Of a stretch of DNA of 64,000 bases, positions 1 to 11,493 are shown in pieces. Positions within the stretch are counted from its first letter, which is position 1. Each line of letters begins with the position of its first letter. The notes below the pieces were generated by a model that saw only the letters and a list, made by a program, of their open reading frames with translations, had not been told where the DNA came from and searched no databases. The translations under genes were made by a program, and so were the position numbers. The stretch is from Bradyrhizobium sp. LLZ17 (GTDB lineage: Bacteria > Pseudomonadota > Alphaproteobacteria > Rhizobiales > Xanthobacteraceae): contig NZ_CP165734.1 in the NCBI RefSeq assembly GCF_041200145.1, forward strand, positions 4,464,001 to 4,528,000. The letters run 5' to 3'.

Positions 1-37
1 GCACCGCTGCAAGGAAAGATGATGGCTCGGCATGGCC

Positions 38-1258
38 TCAACATTCCTTGGGATCGACGAGCCCGTCGCTGCGCCCGACGATCTCGTAGTTTCCGCCCTT
101 GGCGACTGCGGTGTACATCTTCATCTTGCAGTGCCGCTTGCCCGGAACCATCTCGGCCGGTCCGCCCGGACCTTCCGCGATCTTGGCGTGGTCGAGCGCG
201 GCGGCGACCGACTCGCGATCGACCTTGCCCGCCTCTTTCACAGCGGCCTCCCACAATTTCAGGCCGCGATAGGTGCCGGTCGCGGCGCTTCCGGCGGCGA
301 ACAGGAAGTTGCCGGGAAACTCCTTCTCATAAGCCGCCTGGATGTTCGCGTCGAACGCATCCTCCTTGGTCAAGACCTTGAAATAGTCGAGACAGCTTGC
401 CAGCCCCTCGATCTCGGCGGCCTGATTGATGTTGAGGGTGTTCTCGTCATAGTAGACGCAGGCCAAGCGCCCGCCGTTCTTGAGGAAGCCGGCCTCATAG
501 AGCTGCTTGAAGAAGGGGCCGACGCCCGGCGGAATGACGGTGTTGAAGACGACGTCGACCTTGTTGGAGATGATGCGGTTGACCGTCGAGGAGAAGTCGA
601 TCTGGTCGAGCGGGTAATATTCCTCGAACACGACCTCGCCGCCATTGGCCTCGATCACCTTGCGGGCATAGACATTGAGCGTGTGCGGCCAGACATAATT
701 GGCACTCGGCAGTGCGAACTTCTTGCCACCGTTCTTGATCAGCCAGGGGATGAATTCGTCGCATTGCTGCGCCGGCGTCGGACCGGTGCAGAACAGATAG
801 GGCGTGCACTCCTTGCCCTCATAGAGCTGCGGATAGATGTAGAGCGTCTTGCCGCGCGCCACGATCGGATCCTTGATGGCGTTGCGCATCGACGAGGTGA
901 TGCCGCCCAGCACCATGTCGACCTTGTCGCGCTGGATCAGCTTTCGCACGTTGCCGACGGCGACCGATTCGTTCGAGGCGGTGTCCTCGATATAGAGCTC
1001 GAGCGGCCGGCCGAGCAGGCCGCCGGCATCGTTCATCTGCTTGACAAGCATCTTGGCGACGTTGGCGTCCGCCGTGCCGGCATAGGCGATCGGTCCGGTC
1101 AGATCGGTCGCGATGCCGACCTTGATTGGCCCTTCCGCCGCATTGGCCCAGCCGGCTGGGATCACCCAGCTGCCCACGCCGGTCGCGACCGCGCCGGTGG
1201 CAAAGGCGAAATTGCCGAGAAAGCGGCGGCGGGTGAGATTGGATCGATCAGTAAACAT
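38..1258 (-). CDS. Tat-exported AmiC/urea-type ABC transporter substrate-binding protein
   Basis: A 406-residue type 1 periplasmic binding protein, expected to capture a small amide, urea or amino-acid-like solute for the neighbouring LivH permease. The N-terminus has a twin-arginine motif (TRRRFLG, residues 9-15), then a hydrophobic stretch and a likely cleavage site near residue 40 (WANA/AEG), implying folded export by Tat. The middle (ANYVWPHTLNVYARKVIEAN) matches the AmiC/FmdD branch of binding proteins. I chose the ATG at 1258 because an upstream in-frame start would overlap the permease gene and would not begin just before the signal peptide. The gene lies 4 bases after livH and ends the visible operon. 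Substrate is inferred from the nearby amidase, not shown. Confidence 0.85.
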   Translation of the reverse strand: MFTDRSNLTRRRFLGNFAFATGAVATGVGSWVIPAGWANAAEGPIKVGIATDLTGPIAYAGTADANVAKMLVKQMNDAGGLLGRPLELYIEDTASNESVAVGNVRKLIQRDKVDMVLGGITSSMRNAIKDPIVARGKTLYIYPQLYEGKECTPYLFCTGPTPAQQCDEFIPWLIKNGGKKFALPSANYVWPHTLNVYARKVIEANGGEVVFEEYYPLDQIDFSSTVNRIISNKVDVVFNTVIPPGVGPFFKQLYEAGFLKNGGRLACVYYDENTLNINQAAEIEGLASCLDYFKVLTKEDAFDANIQAAYEKEFPGNFLFAAGSAATGTYRGLKLWEAAVKEAGKVDRESVAAALDHAKIAEGPGGPAEMVPGKRHCKMKMYTAVAKGGNYEIVGRSDGLVDPKEC

Positions 1259-1262
1259 TGGA

Positions 1263-2120
1263 CTAAACCCCTTTTCCAGCGATGAGGCCCTGTGGGCGGA
1301 ATTTGATGAAGACAATGGCGAGTACGAAAACGAGGACATCCGCGACGACAGGTGCCATCACCCATGGCAGCGCGGCACTCAGCGTGCCGATGACGCCGGC
1401 GCCCGCGACCGGCCCGATGAAGGAGCCGACGCCGCCGACCATGACCGCGACAAAGCCCTGGATGAGGAAGCGCAGGCCGAGATCGGCAAAGAGACTGAAC
1501 ACCGGCACGATCAGCGCGCCGGCAAGTCCGGCGAGCGCTGCGCCGAACGCGAAGGTTGCGCCGTAGATCAGCGGCGTCGAGATGCCGGACGCCCGGGCCA
1601 GCGCAGGATTTTCCAGCGTGGCACGCACGCGCAGGCCGAAGCTGGTGCGTGACAGCAGCAGATAGCAGCAGCCCATCACCAGCAGCGTGATGATGATGAT
1701 GGTGAAGCGCCATGCCGAGATGTGCATGGCCCCGATATCGATGGAGCCGCCGATCGGCTCGGGCACGGTCAGATAAAAGCCGCCGATCAGGCCGCGCACG
1801 GTCTCGCGGATGATCAGGCCAAGCGCATAGGTGCCGAGCATCGCGACGATCGGTGCGGCATAGAACCGGCGGATGATCAGCGCCTCCAGCACGAAGCCGA
1901 GCGCGCCGACCAGGAAGGGCGCCGCGACCATGCCGGTCCAGATCGGCAGGCCTTTGGCATAGGCCAGATAGGCGATGTAGGCCCCGAGCAGGACGAACTC
2001 GCCCTGCGCGAAGTTGAAGATGCCCATCATGCTGGCGATGATCCCGAGCCCCAGCACGATCAGGACGATGATCGCGCCAAAGCTCAGGATCTCGAACGCC
2101 GCGACGAACGCGTTAGCCAT
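1263..2120 (-). CDS. Branched-chain amino acid/amide ABC transporter permease, LivH type
   Basis: A 285-residue inner-membrane permease of the LivH/UrtB family. It has about eight hydrophobic segments, the family pattern GIFNFAQGEFVLLGAY near residues 33-48, and the cytoplasmic-loop sequence RASGISTPLIYG near residues 150-165 that contacts the ATPase in this family. It sits between the amidase gene (37 bases upstream) and the binding-protein gene (4 bases downstream), so the three are probably cotranscribed. The matching LivM permease and the LivG/LivF ATPases are not in the window; they may lie to the left of position 1, beyond the binding-protein gene. Confidence 0.9.
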   Translation of the reverse strand: MANAFVAAFEILSFGAIIVLIVLGLGIIASMMGIFNFAQGEFVLLGAYIAYLAYAKGLPIWTGMVAAPFLVGALGFVLEALIIRRFYAAPIVAMLGTYALGLIIRETVRGLIGGFYLTVPEPIGGSIDIGAMHISAWRFTIIIITLLVMGCCYLLLSRTSFGLRVRATLENPALARASGISTPLIYGATFAFGAALAGLAGALIVPVFSLFADLGLRFLIQGFVAVMVGGVGSFIGPVAGAGVIGTLSAALPWVMAPVVADVLVFVLAIVFIKFRPQGLIAGKGV

Positions 2121-2156
2121 GTGATGCTGTTCCGTTCGCCTGCATCAATGTCTCGC

Positions 2157-3671
2157 TCACATCTTCTTCCAGTCGCCGATCTGCTCGAAAGCGTGCGCGG
2201 CGCGGTAGATGGTGGATTCCTCGAACATGCGGCCGACCAGCATCAAGCCGACGGGAAGGCCGTCGACCATGCCGCAGGGCAGCGACATCGCGGGATGATG
2301 GGTGATGTCGAACGGCGCGGTGTTGGAGATCATCTCCAGCGCCCGGGCGACATAGTCCTCGCGGCTCGCGGTGGGCTCCGGCAGCTTGGTCGCCTTCATC
2401 GGCGTCGTCGGCAGCAGCAGCAGGTCGTATTCGCCGAACGCCTTGTCATACGCGGCGGTCAGGCGGCGGGAGATGTTGAGCGCCTTGCCGTAGTAGCGCG
2501 GACCGAAATTGTTGTTGATGTAGGTCCCGAGCAGCAGGAACAGCTTCGTCGTCTCGGACAGCGAATCCGCCTGACGCCGCCAGCCGCGATGAAAATCCAT
2601 CAGCGAGGTCGAATAGAGATCGGACCGGCTGAGACCATAGCCATCGCCATACATCATGGTCTGGGTCATGCCCTCGGTCCCGATCGGCGTCCAGATCGCA
2701 GGGCCCATGAGGTGCATCGGGATGGAGATGGTCTCGACATTGGCGCCGAGATCCTTGAAGCGTTTTGCCGCCTCGCGCACGCTTTCATTGACCGCCGCTT
2801 CCGCATTCGCCTGCTCAAAGCCCTCCTTGAGAATGCCGATCTTCATCCCCTTCACGCCCTGGCCGAGCGCCTTGGTGTACTCTTCGACCTTCGGGGCCTT
2901 GATGCGAGGATCGTAGCCGTCGTCGCCGGCGAGCACTTCGAGCATGAGCGCGTTGTCGGCGACATTGGCCGTCATCGGGCCGGTGTGATCGACGAAGATC
3001 TCGATCGGCATGATGCCGGTGTAAGGCACGAGGCCCCAGGTCGGCTTCATGCCGTAGCTGCCGCAGAACGAGGACGGCATGCGGATCGAGCCGCCCTGGT
3101 CGCCGCCCATCGCCATGTCGGCTTCGCCCAGGGCCACGACAACACCGCTGCCCGAGGACGAGCCTCCGGCCGAATAGCCCATCTTGTAGGGATTATGCAC
3201 CGCGCCGACCGCGCCGGTGTGGCTGCCGCCGGACATGCAGAAGGATTCACAGTGGGTCTTGCCGAGGATTTCCCCGCCGGCATCCAGGATGCGCGTGACG
3301 ACGGTGGCGTCGAAATCGGGGACGTAGCCCTCGAGCGTCGCCGAACCGTTCATCATAGGAACGCCGGCGAGCATGATGTTGTCTTTCAGCGCGACGGTCT
3401 TGCCCTTGAGCTTGCCGTGAGCTGCGCCCTTCACGGTGGATTTGCGATACCAGGCGTTGCGTGGGTTCTCTTCAGCCGGCGGCCGGTAGCCCGGCGTACG
3501 CGGATATTTCACCTCCGGCACCTCGTCCGGCATGGCGCCGACGAGATTGTAGGCTTCGATCGAGCCTTGCATCAGGCCGCGGAACGAGGCGACGTCTTCA
3601 TCGGTCAGCGCGAGGCCGCATTGCTCGGCGACGCTGCGAAGTTGGGCGGGCGTGGGAAGGGCAACTGTCAC
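2157..3671 (-). CDS. Amidase of the amidase-signature family, nitrile-hydratase-associated type
   Basis: A 504-residue amidase that should hydrolyse a carboxamide to acid and ammonia in the cytoplasm. From a GTG start at 3671 (preceded by AAGGAG at good spacing) the catalytic triad is Lys96 (VALKDN), cis-Ser171 (GGSSSGSG) and nucleophile Ser195 (GGDQGGSIRMP). These are the positions I recall for the Rhodococcus enantioselective amidase that partners nitrile hydratase. Much of the rest also resembles that enzyme, including GVPMMNGSATLEGY and the C-terminal SNTAPFDITHHPAMS. The neighbours are an AmiC-like protein, a LivH permease and a binding protein, which suggests uptake and breakdown of an amide as a nitrogen source. 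No nitrile hydratase is visible here. The exact substrate is unknown. Confidence 0.9.
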   Translation of the reverse strand: MTVALPTPAQLRSVAEQCGLALTDEDVASFRGLMQGSIEAYNLVGAMPDEVPEVKYPRTPGYRPPAEENPRNAWYRKSTVKGAAHGKLKGKTVALKDNIMLAGVPMMNGSATLEGYVPDFDATVVTRILDAGGEILGKTHCESFCMSGGSHTGAVGAVHNPYKMGYSAGGSSSGSGVVVALGEADMAMGGDQGGSIRMPSSFCGSYGMKPTWGLVPYTGIMPIEIFVDHTGPMTANVADNALMLEVLAGDDGYDPRIKAPKVEEYTKALGQGVKGMKIGILKEGFEQANAEAAVNESVREAAKRFKDLGANVETISIPMHLMGPAIWTPIGTEGMTQTMMYGDGYGLSRSDLYSTSLMDFHRGWRRQADSLSETTKLFLLLGTYINNNFGPRYYGKALNISRRLTAAYDKAFGEYDLLLLPTTPMKATKLPEPTASREDYVARALEMISNTAPFDITHHPAMSLPCGMVDGLPVGLMLVGRMFEESTIYRAAHAFEQIGDWKKM

Positions 3672-3769
3672 GGCGCTCTCCTTGAGGCTTCTTGATCCCT
3701 GGCTTTGGACGGACAGCCTCTCGGGTCGCGCCTGCGCGGCGCGGCCCAATCGGCGTCACGTCGATATTA

Positions 3770-3800
3770 CAGACGGAAATATTTTCCTTTTCAAGTATTA
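3770..3800 (-). promoter_or_regulatory. AT-rich region upstream of the amidase with a small inverted repeat
   Basis: The gap between the amidase and the AmiC-like gene contains a sharply AT-rich patch in otherwise GC-rich DNA. GGAAA at 3775-3779 and TTTCC at 3783-3787 form a perfect inverted repeat around TAT. This is a plausible promoter or operator for the amidase-livH-binding-protein operon. It is inferred from base composition only; no recognised sigma-factor boxes were assigned. Confidence 0.3.
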
Positions 3801-3838
3801 TTTAGGATCGAGGTCGTATCGGAATGGCCGCGCCGGCG

Positions 3839-5020
3839 TCAGACCGGCTTGATCAGCTTGAAGTCGAGGCCGTCGGCTTCGGCGAGATACATCTGCATCC
3901 GGGCATGGCCGTTGCGAACGGTGACGGGGCCGCGCGCGCCGCCATAGACGATGTTGCGGCCCGCCGTGAGCATCGGCCCCATCGCCAACGTGCCGGCCTT
4001 GTTCGCGACGGCTTCGAGGAAACGCAGCCCTTCATAGGTGGATTGGCCGAGCGAGCCGATCGGCGGCCCGTTCGGCCCGAACATCAGGCGGTAGCGGCTT
4101 TGGAAGTCGTCATTAGCCCGCGAGCCGATGCCGGGAAAATAGCCGGAGGCGCAGAACATGTTCTCGCTGTTGTCGGCGCCGATGCCGAGCAGCACGGTCT
4201 CGTCCATGGCACCGGCCAGCCGCAGCGTCGTGGCGGCAAGGCCGCATTCGCCGAACGCGCGGTTGAAGGTGATGCTGTCGGTGCCGATCAGCGAGATCAG
4301 GACGACGTCCGGCCTCGCGGCACGGATACGCGCCAGATGCGGCTCGTGATTGTCTTCACCGAGAGGAACGAACTCCTCGCCGACGACCTGGCCTCCGGCC
4401 TCCTTGATGTAGCGCTTGACCGCGCGGTGGGACTGCCATGGCCAGACATAGTCGCTGCCGATCAGGTACCAGCGCGCCGCCTTCTTGACGTCGGCAAGCC
4501 AGTGGATCGACGGCCGGCTCTGCCAGCGCGGCGTCTCGCCGATCGCCATGACGCCCGGCGTCTGCTCGCCGCCCTCGTAAACGGGCGTGTAGATGTAGGG
4601 AATGCGGTGCCGCGTGGTGACCTTGCGCAGACCGACCCGTACCGCGCTGGTGTGCAGTCCGACGATGAGATCGACCTCGTCGAACGCGATCGCCTGCTCG
4701 GCGCGGTCCAGGATCTCGTCGAGTGGACCGCCGGCGTCGTAGATCGAAAGCTCGATCTCGCGTCCGAGAATGCCGCCGCGCTTGTTGATCTCGGCGACCG
4801 CGAGCTGCGCACTGCTGGTCGCACACGGACCCCAGACGCCGGGCGAGCCGGTGCAACAGATGAAGCCGCCGATGCGAAGCTTGTTGGCGCCGCGCCGCTT
4901 GAGGAAGGCATGATCACCCGGCGAGAGCGCGCCGTCGGCCACCGACGACAGATTCCGCAACAGCAAGGACGGCGGCAACGCCGGACCGCCGTGAGCCGGG
5001 AAGTTTACCGTCGCGTGCAC
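3839..5020 (-). CDS. AmiC-like ligand-binding protein without signal peptide
   Basis: A 393-residue protein with the type 1 periplasmic-binding fold, closest in feel to Pseudomonas AmiC, the cytoplasmic amide sensor: RWYLIGSDYVWPWQSHRAVK parallels the AmiC segment VFIGSDYIYP. The GTG at 5020 has AGGAG five bases upstream and is preferred to the longer reading from 5077. From either start the first 40 residues have charged and polar sequence without a convincing signal peptide, unlike the Tat protein encoded at 38-1258. It may therefore work in the cytoplasm as an amide sensor rather than as a transporter subunit. No AmiR antiterminator gene is adjacent; a MarR regulator is divergent instead. 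Transport use with an unrecognised leader remains possible. Confidence 0.7.
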   Translation of the reverse strand: MHATVNFPAHGGPALPPSLLLRNLSSVADGALSPGDHAFLKRRGANKLRIGGFICCTGSPGVWGPCATSSAQLAVAEINKRGGILGREIELSIYDAGGPLDEILDRAEQAIAFDEVDLIVGLHTSAVRVGLRKVTTRHRIPYIYTPVYEGGEQTPGVMAIGETPRWQSRPSIHWLADVKKAARWYLIGSDYVWPWQSHRAVKRYIKEAGGQVVGEEFVPLGEDNHEPHLARIRAARPDVVLISLIGTDSITFNRAFGECGLAATTLRLAGAMDETVLLGIGADNSENMFCASGYFPGIGSRANDDFQSRYRLMFGPNGPPIGSLGQSTYEGLRFLEAVANKAGTLAMGPMLTAGRNIVYGGARGPVTVRNGHARMQMYLAEADGLDFKLIKPV

Positions 5021-5109
5021 GCCAACTCCTGTCTGGCACCAGACTTGAAAGCACATTGAGGCAGGCGGCCGCGGCATCCGCCCTTTTGTTGTGCAATCAT
5101 CCTATTTTG

Positions 5110-5155
5110 AAAATATTGAATATTCAAGAATTGAAGTGCATATAGATGCAGCATT
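5110..5155. promoter_or_regulatory. Divergent promoter/operator region with two palindromes
   Basis: The intergenic DNA between the AmiC-like gene and the divergent marR gene is AT-rich. It contains the perfect 12-base palindrome TTGAATATTCAA (5116-5127) and a second inverted repeat, TGCAT-N4-ATGCA (5137-5150). MarR proteins bind short palindromes of this size between divergent genes, so these are candidate autoregulatory operators. No binding is demonstrated. Confidence 0.4.
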
Positions 5156-5200
5156 GATTGCAAGACATTCACTCAATTGGGTCAAGACGAAGCCTTAGCC

Positions 5201-5635
5201 GTGGCAAAACCGAACTCCCCGATCACCGAACACCTCGCTTATTTGCTCGCGCAAGCCAACCGGGAGATCAACCGGCAGCTGGAACTGCGGTTGAGCAAGG
5301 AAGGCGTCCCCGTCGAGCAGTGGCGCATCCTCAAGGTTCTCTCCGATGGCAACGGCCATTCGATGGGCGAGCTTGCGGATGCCGTGCTGCTCAACCATCC
5401 GACGCTGACCAAGATGATCGACCGCATGGTCTCCGACACGCTGGTCTATCGCGTGCAGGACCCCAACGACCGCCGCAAGGTTTTGATGTTCATCTCCGAC
5501 CGCGGCAAGGTGCTGAGCAAGAAGCTCAACACGCTCGCGGTGGACCAGGAGGAGCACATCCTGGAGAGCTACGGCGACAAGTCGACGAGCGAGCTCAAGC
5601 GGTTGTTGGAGAGTTTGATCGACAGCTCGAATTGA
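5201..5635 (+). CDS. MarR family transcriptional regulator
   Basis: A roughly 144-residue winged-helix regulator. The helix-turn-helix region is GELADAVLLNHPTLTKMIDR (about residues 59-78), and the wing carries the family pattern DPNDRRKVLMFISDRG. The GTG at 5201 places the start just before PITEHLAYLL; a TTG at 5177 would add eight residues. Neither has a strong ribosome-binding site, so the start is uncertain. The gene is divergent from the amide cluster and probably controls it through palindromes in the shared intergenic region. MarR proteins usually repress until a small ligand binds; the ligand here is unknown. Confidence 0.85.
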   Translation: MAKPNSPITEHLAYLLAQANREINRQLELRLSKEGVPVEQWRILKVLSDGNGHSMGELADAVLLNHPTLTKMIDRMVSDTLVYRVQDPNDRRKVLMFISDRGKVLSKKLNTLAVDQEEHILESYGDKSTSELKRLLESLIDSSN

Positions 5636-5664
5636 GTGTTGGTTAGCGCACGCCATCTCAACAC

Positions 5665-5806
5665 ACGTCGTCCTGGACCAGCGAAGCGGAGCGCCGATCC
5701 AGGACCCATTACCCCAGAACGCGGCTTGGCGAAAACTCGCCGTCGCCAGCTTCGCGCCACAACCTCTCCCCGGGATAATGGGTCCTGGCTTTCGCCAGGA
5801 CGACGT
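5665..5806. repeat. Imperfect-palindrome intergenic repeat, family A copy 1
   Basis: A ~142-base element bounded by perfect 12-base inverted ends, ACGTCGTCCTGG and CCAGGACGACGT. The inside is also largely self-complementary, with CAGGACCCATTA facing TAATGGGTCCTG. A close relative lies at 16479-16602 and more distant ones at 11935-12073 and 46171-46332. It lies between convergent marR and secA. It has no coding potential and resembles the short dispersed repeats common in Bradyrhizobium. Confidence 0.75.
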
Positions 5807-5835
5807 GGTGAGAGCGCTGAGCACCACACACAGCT

Positions 5836-5940
5836 GTCATCGCCCGATTTAATCGGGCGATCCAGTATTCCAGAGACTGATGTGTTTTGAGCCGAGAAGC
5901 CGCGGCGTACTGGGTCGCCCGGCTAAACCGGGCGACGACA
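5836..5940. repeat. Imperfect-palindrome intergenic repeat, family B
   Basis: About 105 bases with near-perfect inverted ends (TGTCATCGCCCG and CGGGCGACGACA). A small hairpin sits next to each end: CGCCCGATTTAATCGGGCG on the left and GCCCGGCTAAACCGGGC on the right. It has different end sequences from the neighbouring family A element. Together with that element it fills most of the 346-base gap between marR and secA. Confidence 0.65.
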
Positions 5941-5981
5941 GCGGAGAGTGAGGCACCGACTTCGCACCTCACACCTTATGT

Positions 5982-8821
<2,840 letters not shown>

Positions 8822-9174
8822 ACCTAGTTCCTGTGTTCGCGATTCAACCGCGTTGCGGCCAAGAAGTTGTCGTCCGCCTGCCCATCAACTCGCCGTGACG
8901 CCCGATGGCACCAGAGCCCGGACCGCGGGGTTCATCCGCCATATGGGTGGGAATTGAGCAAGTCCGGGTTCAACGGCCAAAAACGCAGCAAAATAAACGC
9001 CATCGCCATGGTCGCGACCGGGCAGAGATATGGCCCGGTCAGGGCCTTGTCAACGGCAGCCGCATTGCCGCTAATTCATCATTTTGACAGAGTTTTCGCG
9101 TTGCCAAGCCCCCCTGAATTGGGCGAGTGTCCGCCCCGCTCGAGCAGCCCCCTGCTTCAACAAAAGGATTTTCC
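8822..9174. promoter_or_regulatory. Divergent secA / foldase intergenic region
   Basis: 353 bases without a credible gene, holding the promoters for secA (leftward) and the peptidyl-prolyl isomerase (rightward). It contains a hairpin with 8-base arms, GACCGGGC at 9016-9023 and GCCCGGTC at 9033-9040, and a TTGACA at 9084-9089 that could be a -35 box for the foldase. I found no convincing -10 partner. A 103-codon reading frame here has no signal of being a gene. Confidence 0.35.
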
Positions 9175-10110
9175 ATGACCACCTCGTTCCCGGTAACCAA
9201 AACCGGCCTGCGCTTCGGCCTCGCCACCGCCCTCGCGGGCTGCCTTGCGCTGGCGCTGATCGCAGGTCCCGGCCGGGCCGCCGATGACCCTGTTCTGGCC
9301 AAGGTCAACGGCGCGGACATCAAGAAGAGCGACGTGGCCATGGCCGAGGAGGAACTCGGGCCGAGCCTTGCCCAGATGGACCCCGCGACCAAGGACGAGA
9401 ACGTCCTGTCCTTCCTGATCGACATGAAGATCGTGTCCAAGGCCGCCGAGGACAAGAAGGTCGCCGACGGCGAGGAGTTCAAGAAGCGGATGGCGTTCGC
9501 CCGCAACCGCCTGCTGATGGACAGCCTGCTCGCCCAGGAGGGCAAGGCCGCCACCAACGATGACGCCATGAAGAAGGTCTATGAGGAGGCCTCCAAGCAG
9601 ATCACCGGCGAGCAGGAGGTGCGCGCCCGCCACATCCTGGTCGAGACCGAGGACGAGGCCAAGGCGGTGAAGGCCGAGCTCGACAAGGGCGCCGATTTTG
9701 CCGAACTCGCCAAGAAGAAGTCCAAGGATCCGGGCTCTGCCGACGGCGGTGACCTCGGCTTCTTCACCAAGGAGCAGATGGTGCCGGAATTCTCCGCGGT
9801 CGCCTTCGCGCTCGAGCCGGGCAAGATTTCCGACCCCGTCAAGTCGCAGTTCGGCTGGCACATCATCAAGGTCGAGGAAAAGCGCAACCGCAAGGCGCCG
9901 GAGTTCGAGCAGGTCAAGCCCCAGATCGAGCAGTATGTGACCCGCAAGGCCCAGGCCGATTATGTCGCCAAGCTGCGCGCCGAGGCCAAGGTCGAGCGGA
10001 TGGACCAGCCGACTGCCGACGCGTCCAAGGACGCCAAGCCGGCTGACGCTGCCAAGCCTGCCGATGCAAAGCCGTCCGACAGCAAGATGGCGCCGCCCGC
10101 GAAGAAGTAA
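9175..10110 (+). CDS. Periplasmic parvulin-type peptidyl-prolyl cis-trans isomerase
   Basis: A 311-residue exported foldase that isomerises prolyl bonds during protein folding in the periplasm. The ATG at 9175 follows AAAAGGA and starts a Sec signal peptide (hydrophobic core LATALAGCLALALIAG, cleavage near GRAADD). A SurA-like N-terminal region follows. The parvulin domain lies at about residues 140-235, with RARHILVETEDEA, DPGSADGGDLGFF and FGWHIIKVEEKR. The C-terminal 40 residues are a low-complexity tail rich in Ala, Lys and Pro. It is divergent from secA and upstream of argJ, the order I expect in Bradyrhizobium. A hairpin follows it. Confidence 0.92.
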   Translation: MTTSFPVTKTGLRFGLATALAGCLALALIAGPGRAADDPVLAKVNGADIKKSDVAMAEEELGPSLAQMDPATKDENVLSFLIDMKIVSKAAEDKKVADGEEFKKRMAFARNRLLMDSLLAQEGKAATNDDAMKKVYEEASKQITGEQEVRARHILVETEDEAKAVKAELDKGADFAELAKKKSKDPGSADGGDLGFFTKEQMVPEFSAVAFALEPGKISDPVKSQFGWHIIKVEEKRNRKAPEFEQVKPQIEQYVTRKAQADYVAKLRAEAKVERMDQPTADASKDAKPADAAKPADAKPSDSKMAPPAKK

Positions 10111-10155
10111 GAATTCGCTGTCACTTCGCGGACGCCAATAGTATCTAACGTCGCA

Positions 10156-10178
10156 ATGGCCGGGCTTTGCCCGGCCAT
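10156..10178 (+). terminator. Hairpin after the foldase gene
   Basis: A perfect 10-base-pair stem (ATGGCCGGGC / GCCCGGCCAT) with a three-base loop, located 46 bases after the foldase stop codon. There is no T-run on either side, so it may be a weak terminator, an mRNA-end stabiliser or a small dispersed repeat. Confidence 0.5.
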
Positions 10179-10211
10179 CTGCGTGTCCAGACCCTACCAA
10201 GGCGCCCTCCG

Positions 10212-11453
10212 ATGTCCTCAGCCGTCTCCCCGCTCGCCCCGACACATGTCCCCGAGATGCCCGCAATCGCGGGAATCCGTCTCGCCACGGCCGAGGCCGG
10301 CATCCGCTACAAGAACCGCACCGACGTGCTGCTGGCGGTGATGGACAAGGGCACCGCAGTCGCGGGCGTCTTCACCAAGTCGAAATGCCCGTCCGCGCCG
10401 GTGGAATGGTGCCGCGCGAAACTGAAGGGCGGCAAGGCCCGCGCCCTCGTCGTCAATTCCGGCAACGCCAATGCCTTCACCGGCAAGACCGGCCGCGGCT
10501 CGACCGCGCTGACCGCGAAGATCGCGGCGAAGGCGGTCGGGTGCAGCGAGAGCGAGATCTTCCTGGCCTCGACCGGTGTGATCGGCGAGCCGCTGGACGC
10601 GACCAAGTTCGACGGCGTGCTCGGACGGCTGGCCGAGACCACCGAGCCGGCCTCCTGGCTCGGCGCGGCCCAGGCGATCATGACCACCGACACCTTCCCG
10701 AAGGTCGCGACCGCCACCGTCAAGCTCGGCAAGGCCAAGGTCACAATCAACGGCATGGCCAAGGGCGCCGGCATGATCGCCCCCGATATGGCGACGATGC
10801 TGTCGTTCATCTTCACCGACGCGCCGATCGCGCCCGCCGCGCTCCAGGCGCTGCTCAAGAGCGGCGTCGAGGACACCTTTAACGCCGTGACGATCGACGG
10901 CGACACCTCGACCTCGGACACGCTGCTGGCGTTCGCGACCGGCGCCGCCGCCGAGCAGGGCGCGCCGAAGATCAGCCGCGCCAGCGATCCGCGCCTGAAG
11001 GCTTTCACCGAGGCGTTCCATCGCGTGCTGGCCAATCTCGCCGAACAGGTGGCGCGCGACGGCGAAGGTGCGCGCAAGCTGGTCGAGATCACGGTCGAGG
11101 GCGCCGTTTCGAAGGCATCGGCGCGCAAGATCGCGATGTCGATCGCCAACTCGCCATTGGTGAAAACCGCAATCGCCGGCGAGGACGCCAATTGGGGCCG
11201 CGTGGTGATGGCGGTCGGCAAAGCCGGCGAGCCGGCCAATCGCGACAAGCTCTCGATCGCCTTCAACGGCATCCGCGTCGCCAAGAGCGGCGCGCGCGAT
11301 CCGTCCTATGACGAGGCGCAGGTGTCGGAAGCGATGAAGGCGCCGGAGATCGCGATCAAGGTCTCGCTTGGCCTCGGCAAGGGCCGCGACCGTGTGCTGA
11401 CCTGCGACCTCACCAAGGAATATGTCGCGATCAACGGGGATTACAGGTCATAG
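10212..11453 (+). CDS. argJ: Bifunctional ornithine acetyltransferase / N-acetylglutamate synthase
   Basis: ArgJ moves the acetyl group from N-acetylornithine to glutamate, recycling it in arginine biosynthesis. The 413-residue product contains the autoprocessing site [17 protein letters not shown]; cleavage between Ala194 and Thr195 generates the alpha and beta chains and exposes the nucleophilic Thr195. The other conserved blocks [21 protein letters not shown] and GEDANWGRV are present. The ATG at 10212 is chosen because the encoded start ([14 protein letters not shown]) is the usual one in alphaproteobacteria. The gene is followed 40 bases later by mutT and is probably cotranscribed with it. 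Confidence 0.95.
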   Translation: MSSAVSPLAPTHVPEMPAIAGIRLATAEAGIRYKNRTDVLLAVMDKGTAVAGVFTKSKCPSAPVEWCRAKLKGGKARALVVNSGNANAFTGKTGRGSTALTAKIAAKAVGCSESEIFLASTGVIGEPLDATKFDGVLGRLAETTEPASWLGAAQAIMTTDTFPKVATATVKLGKAKVTINGMAKGAGMIAPDMATMLSFIFTDAPIAPAALQALLKSGVEDTFNAVTIDGDTSTSDTLLAFATGAAAEQGAPKISRASDPRLKAFTEAFHRVLANLAEQVARDGEGARKLVEITVEGAVSKASARKIAMSIANSPLVKTAIAGEDANWGRVVMAVGKAGEPANRDKLSIAFNGIRVAKSGARDPSYDEAQVSEAMKAPEIAIKVSLGLGKGRDRVLTCDLTKEYVAINGDYRS

Positions 11454-11493
11454 ATCCTCTCCCTCAACCCAAACGCGGGCAGCCTTTCCGAGC

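Noticed and set aside
8867..9178. A 103-codon reading frame between secA and the foldase gene
   Set aside because: No ribosome-binding site, no recognisable domain, irregular composition, and it overlaps the divergent promoter region.
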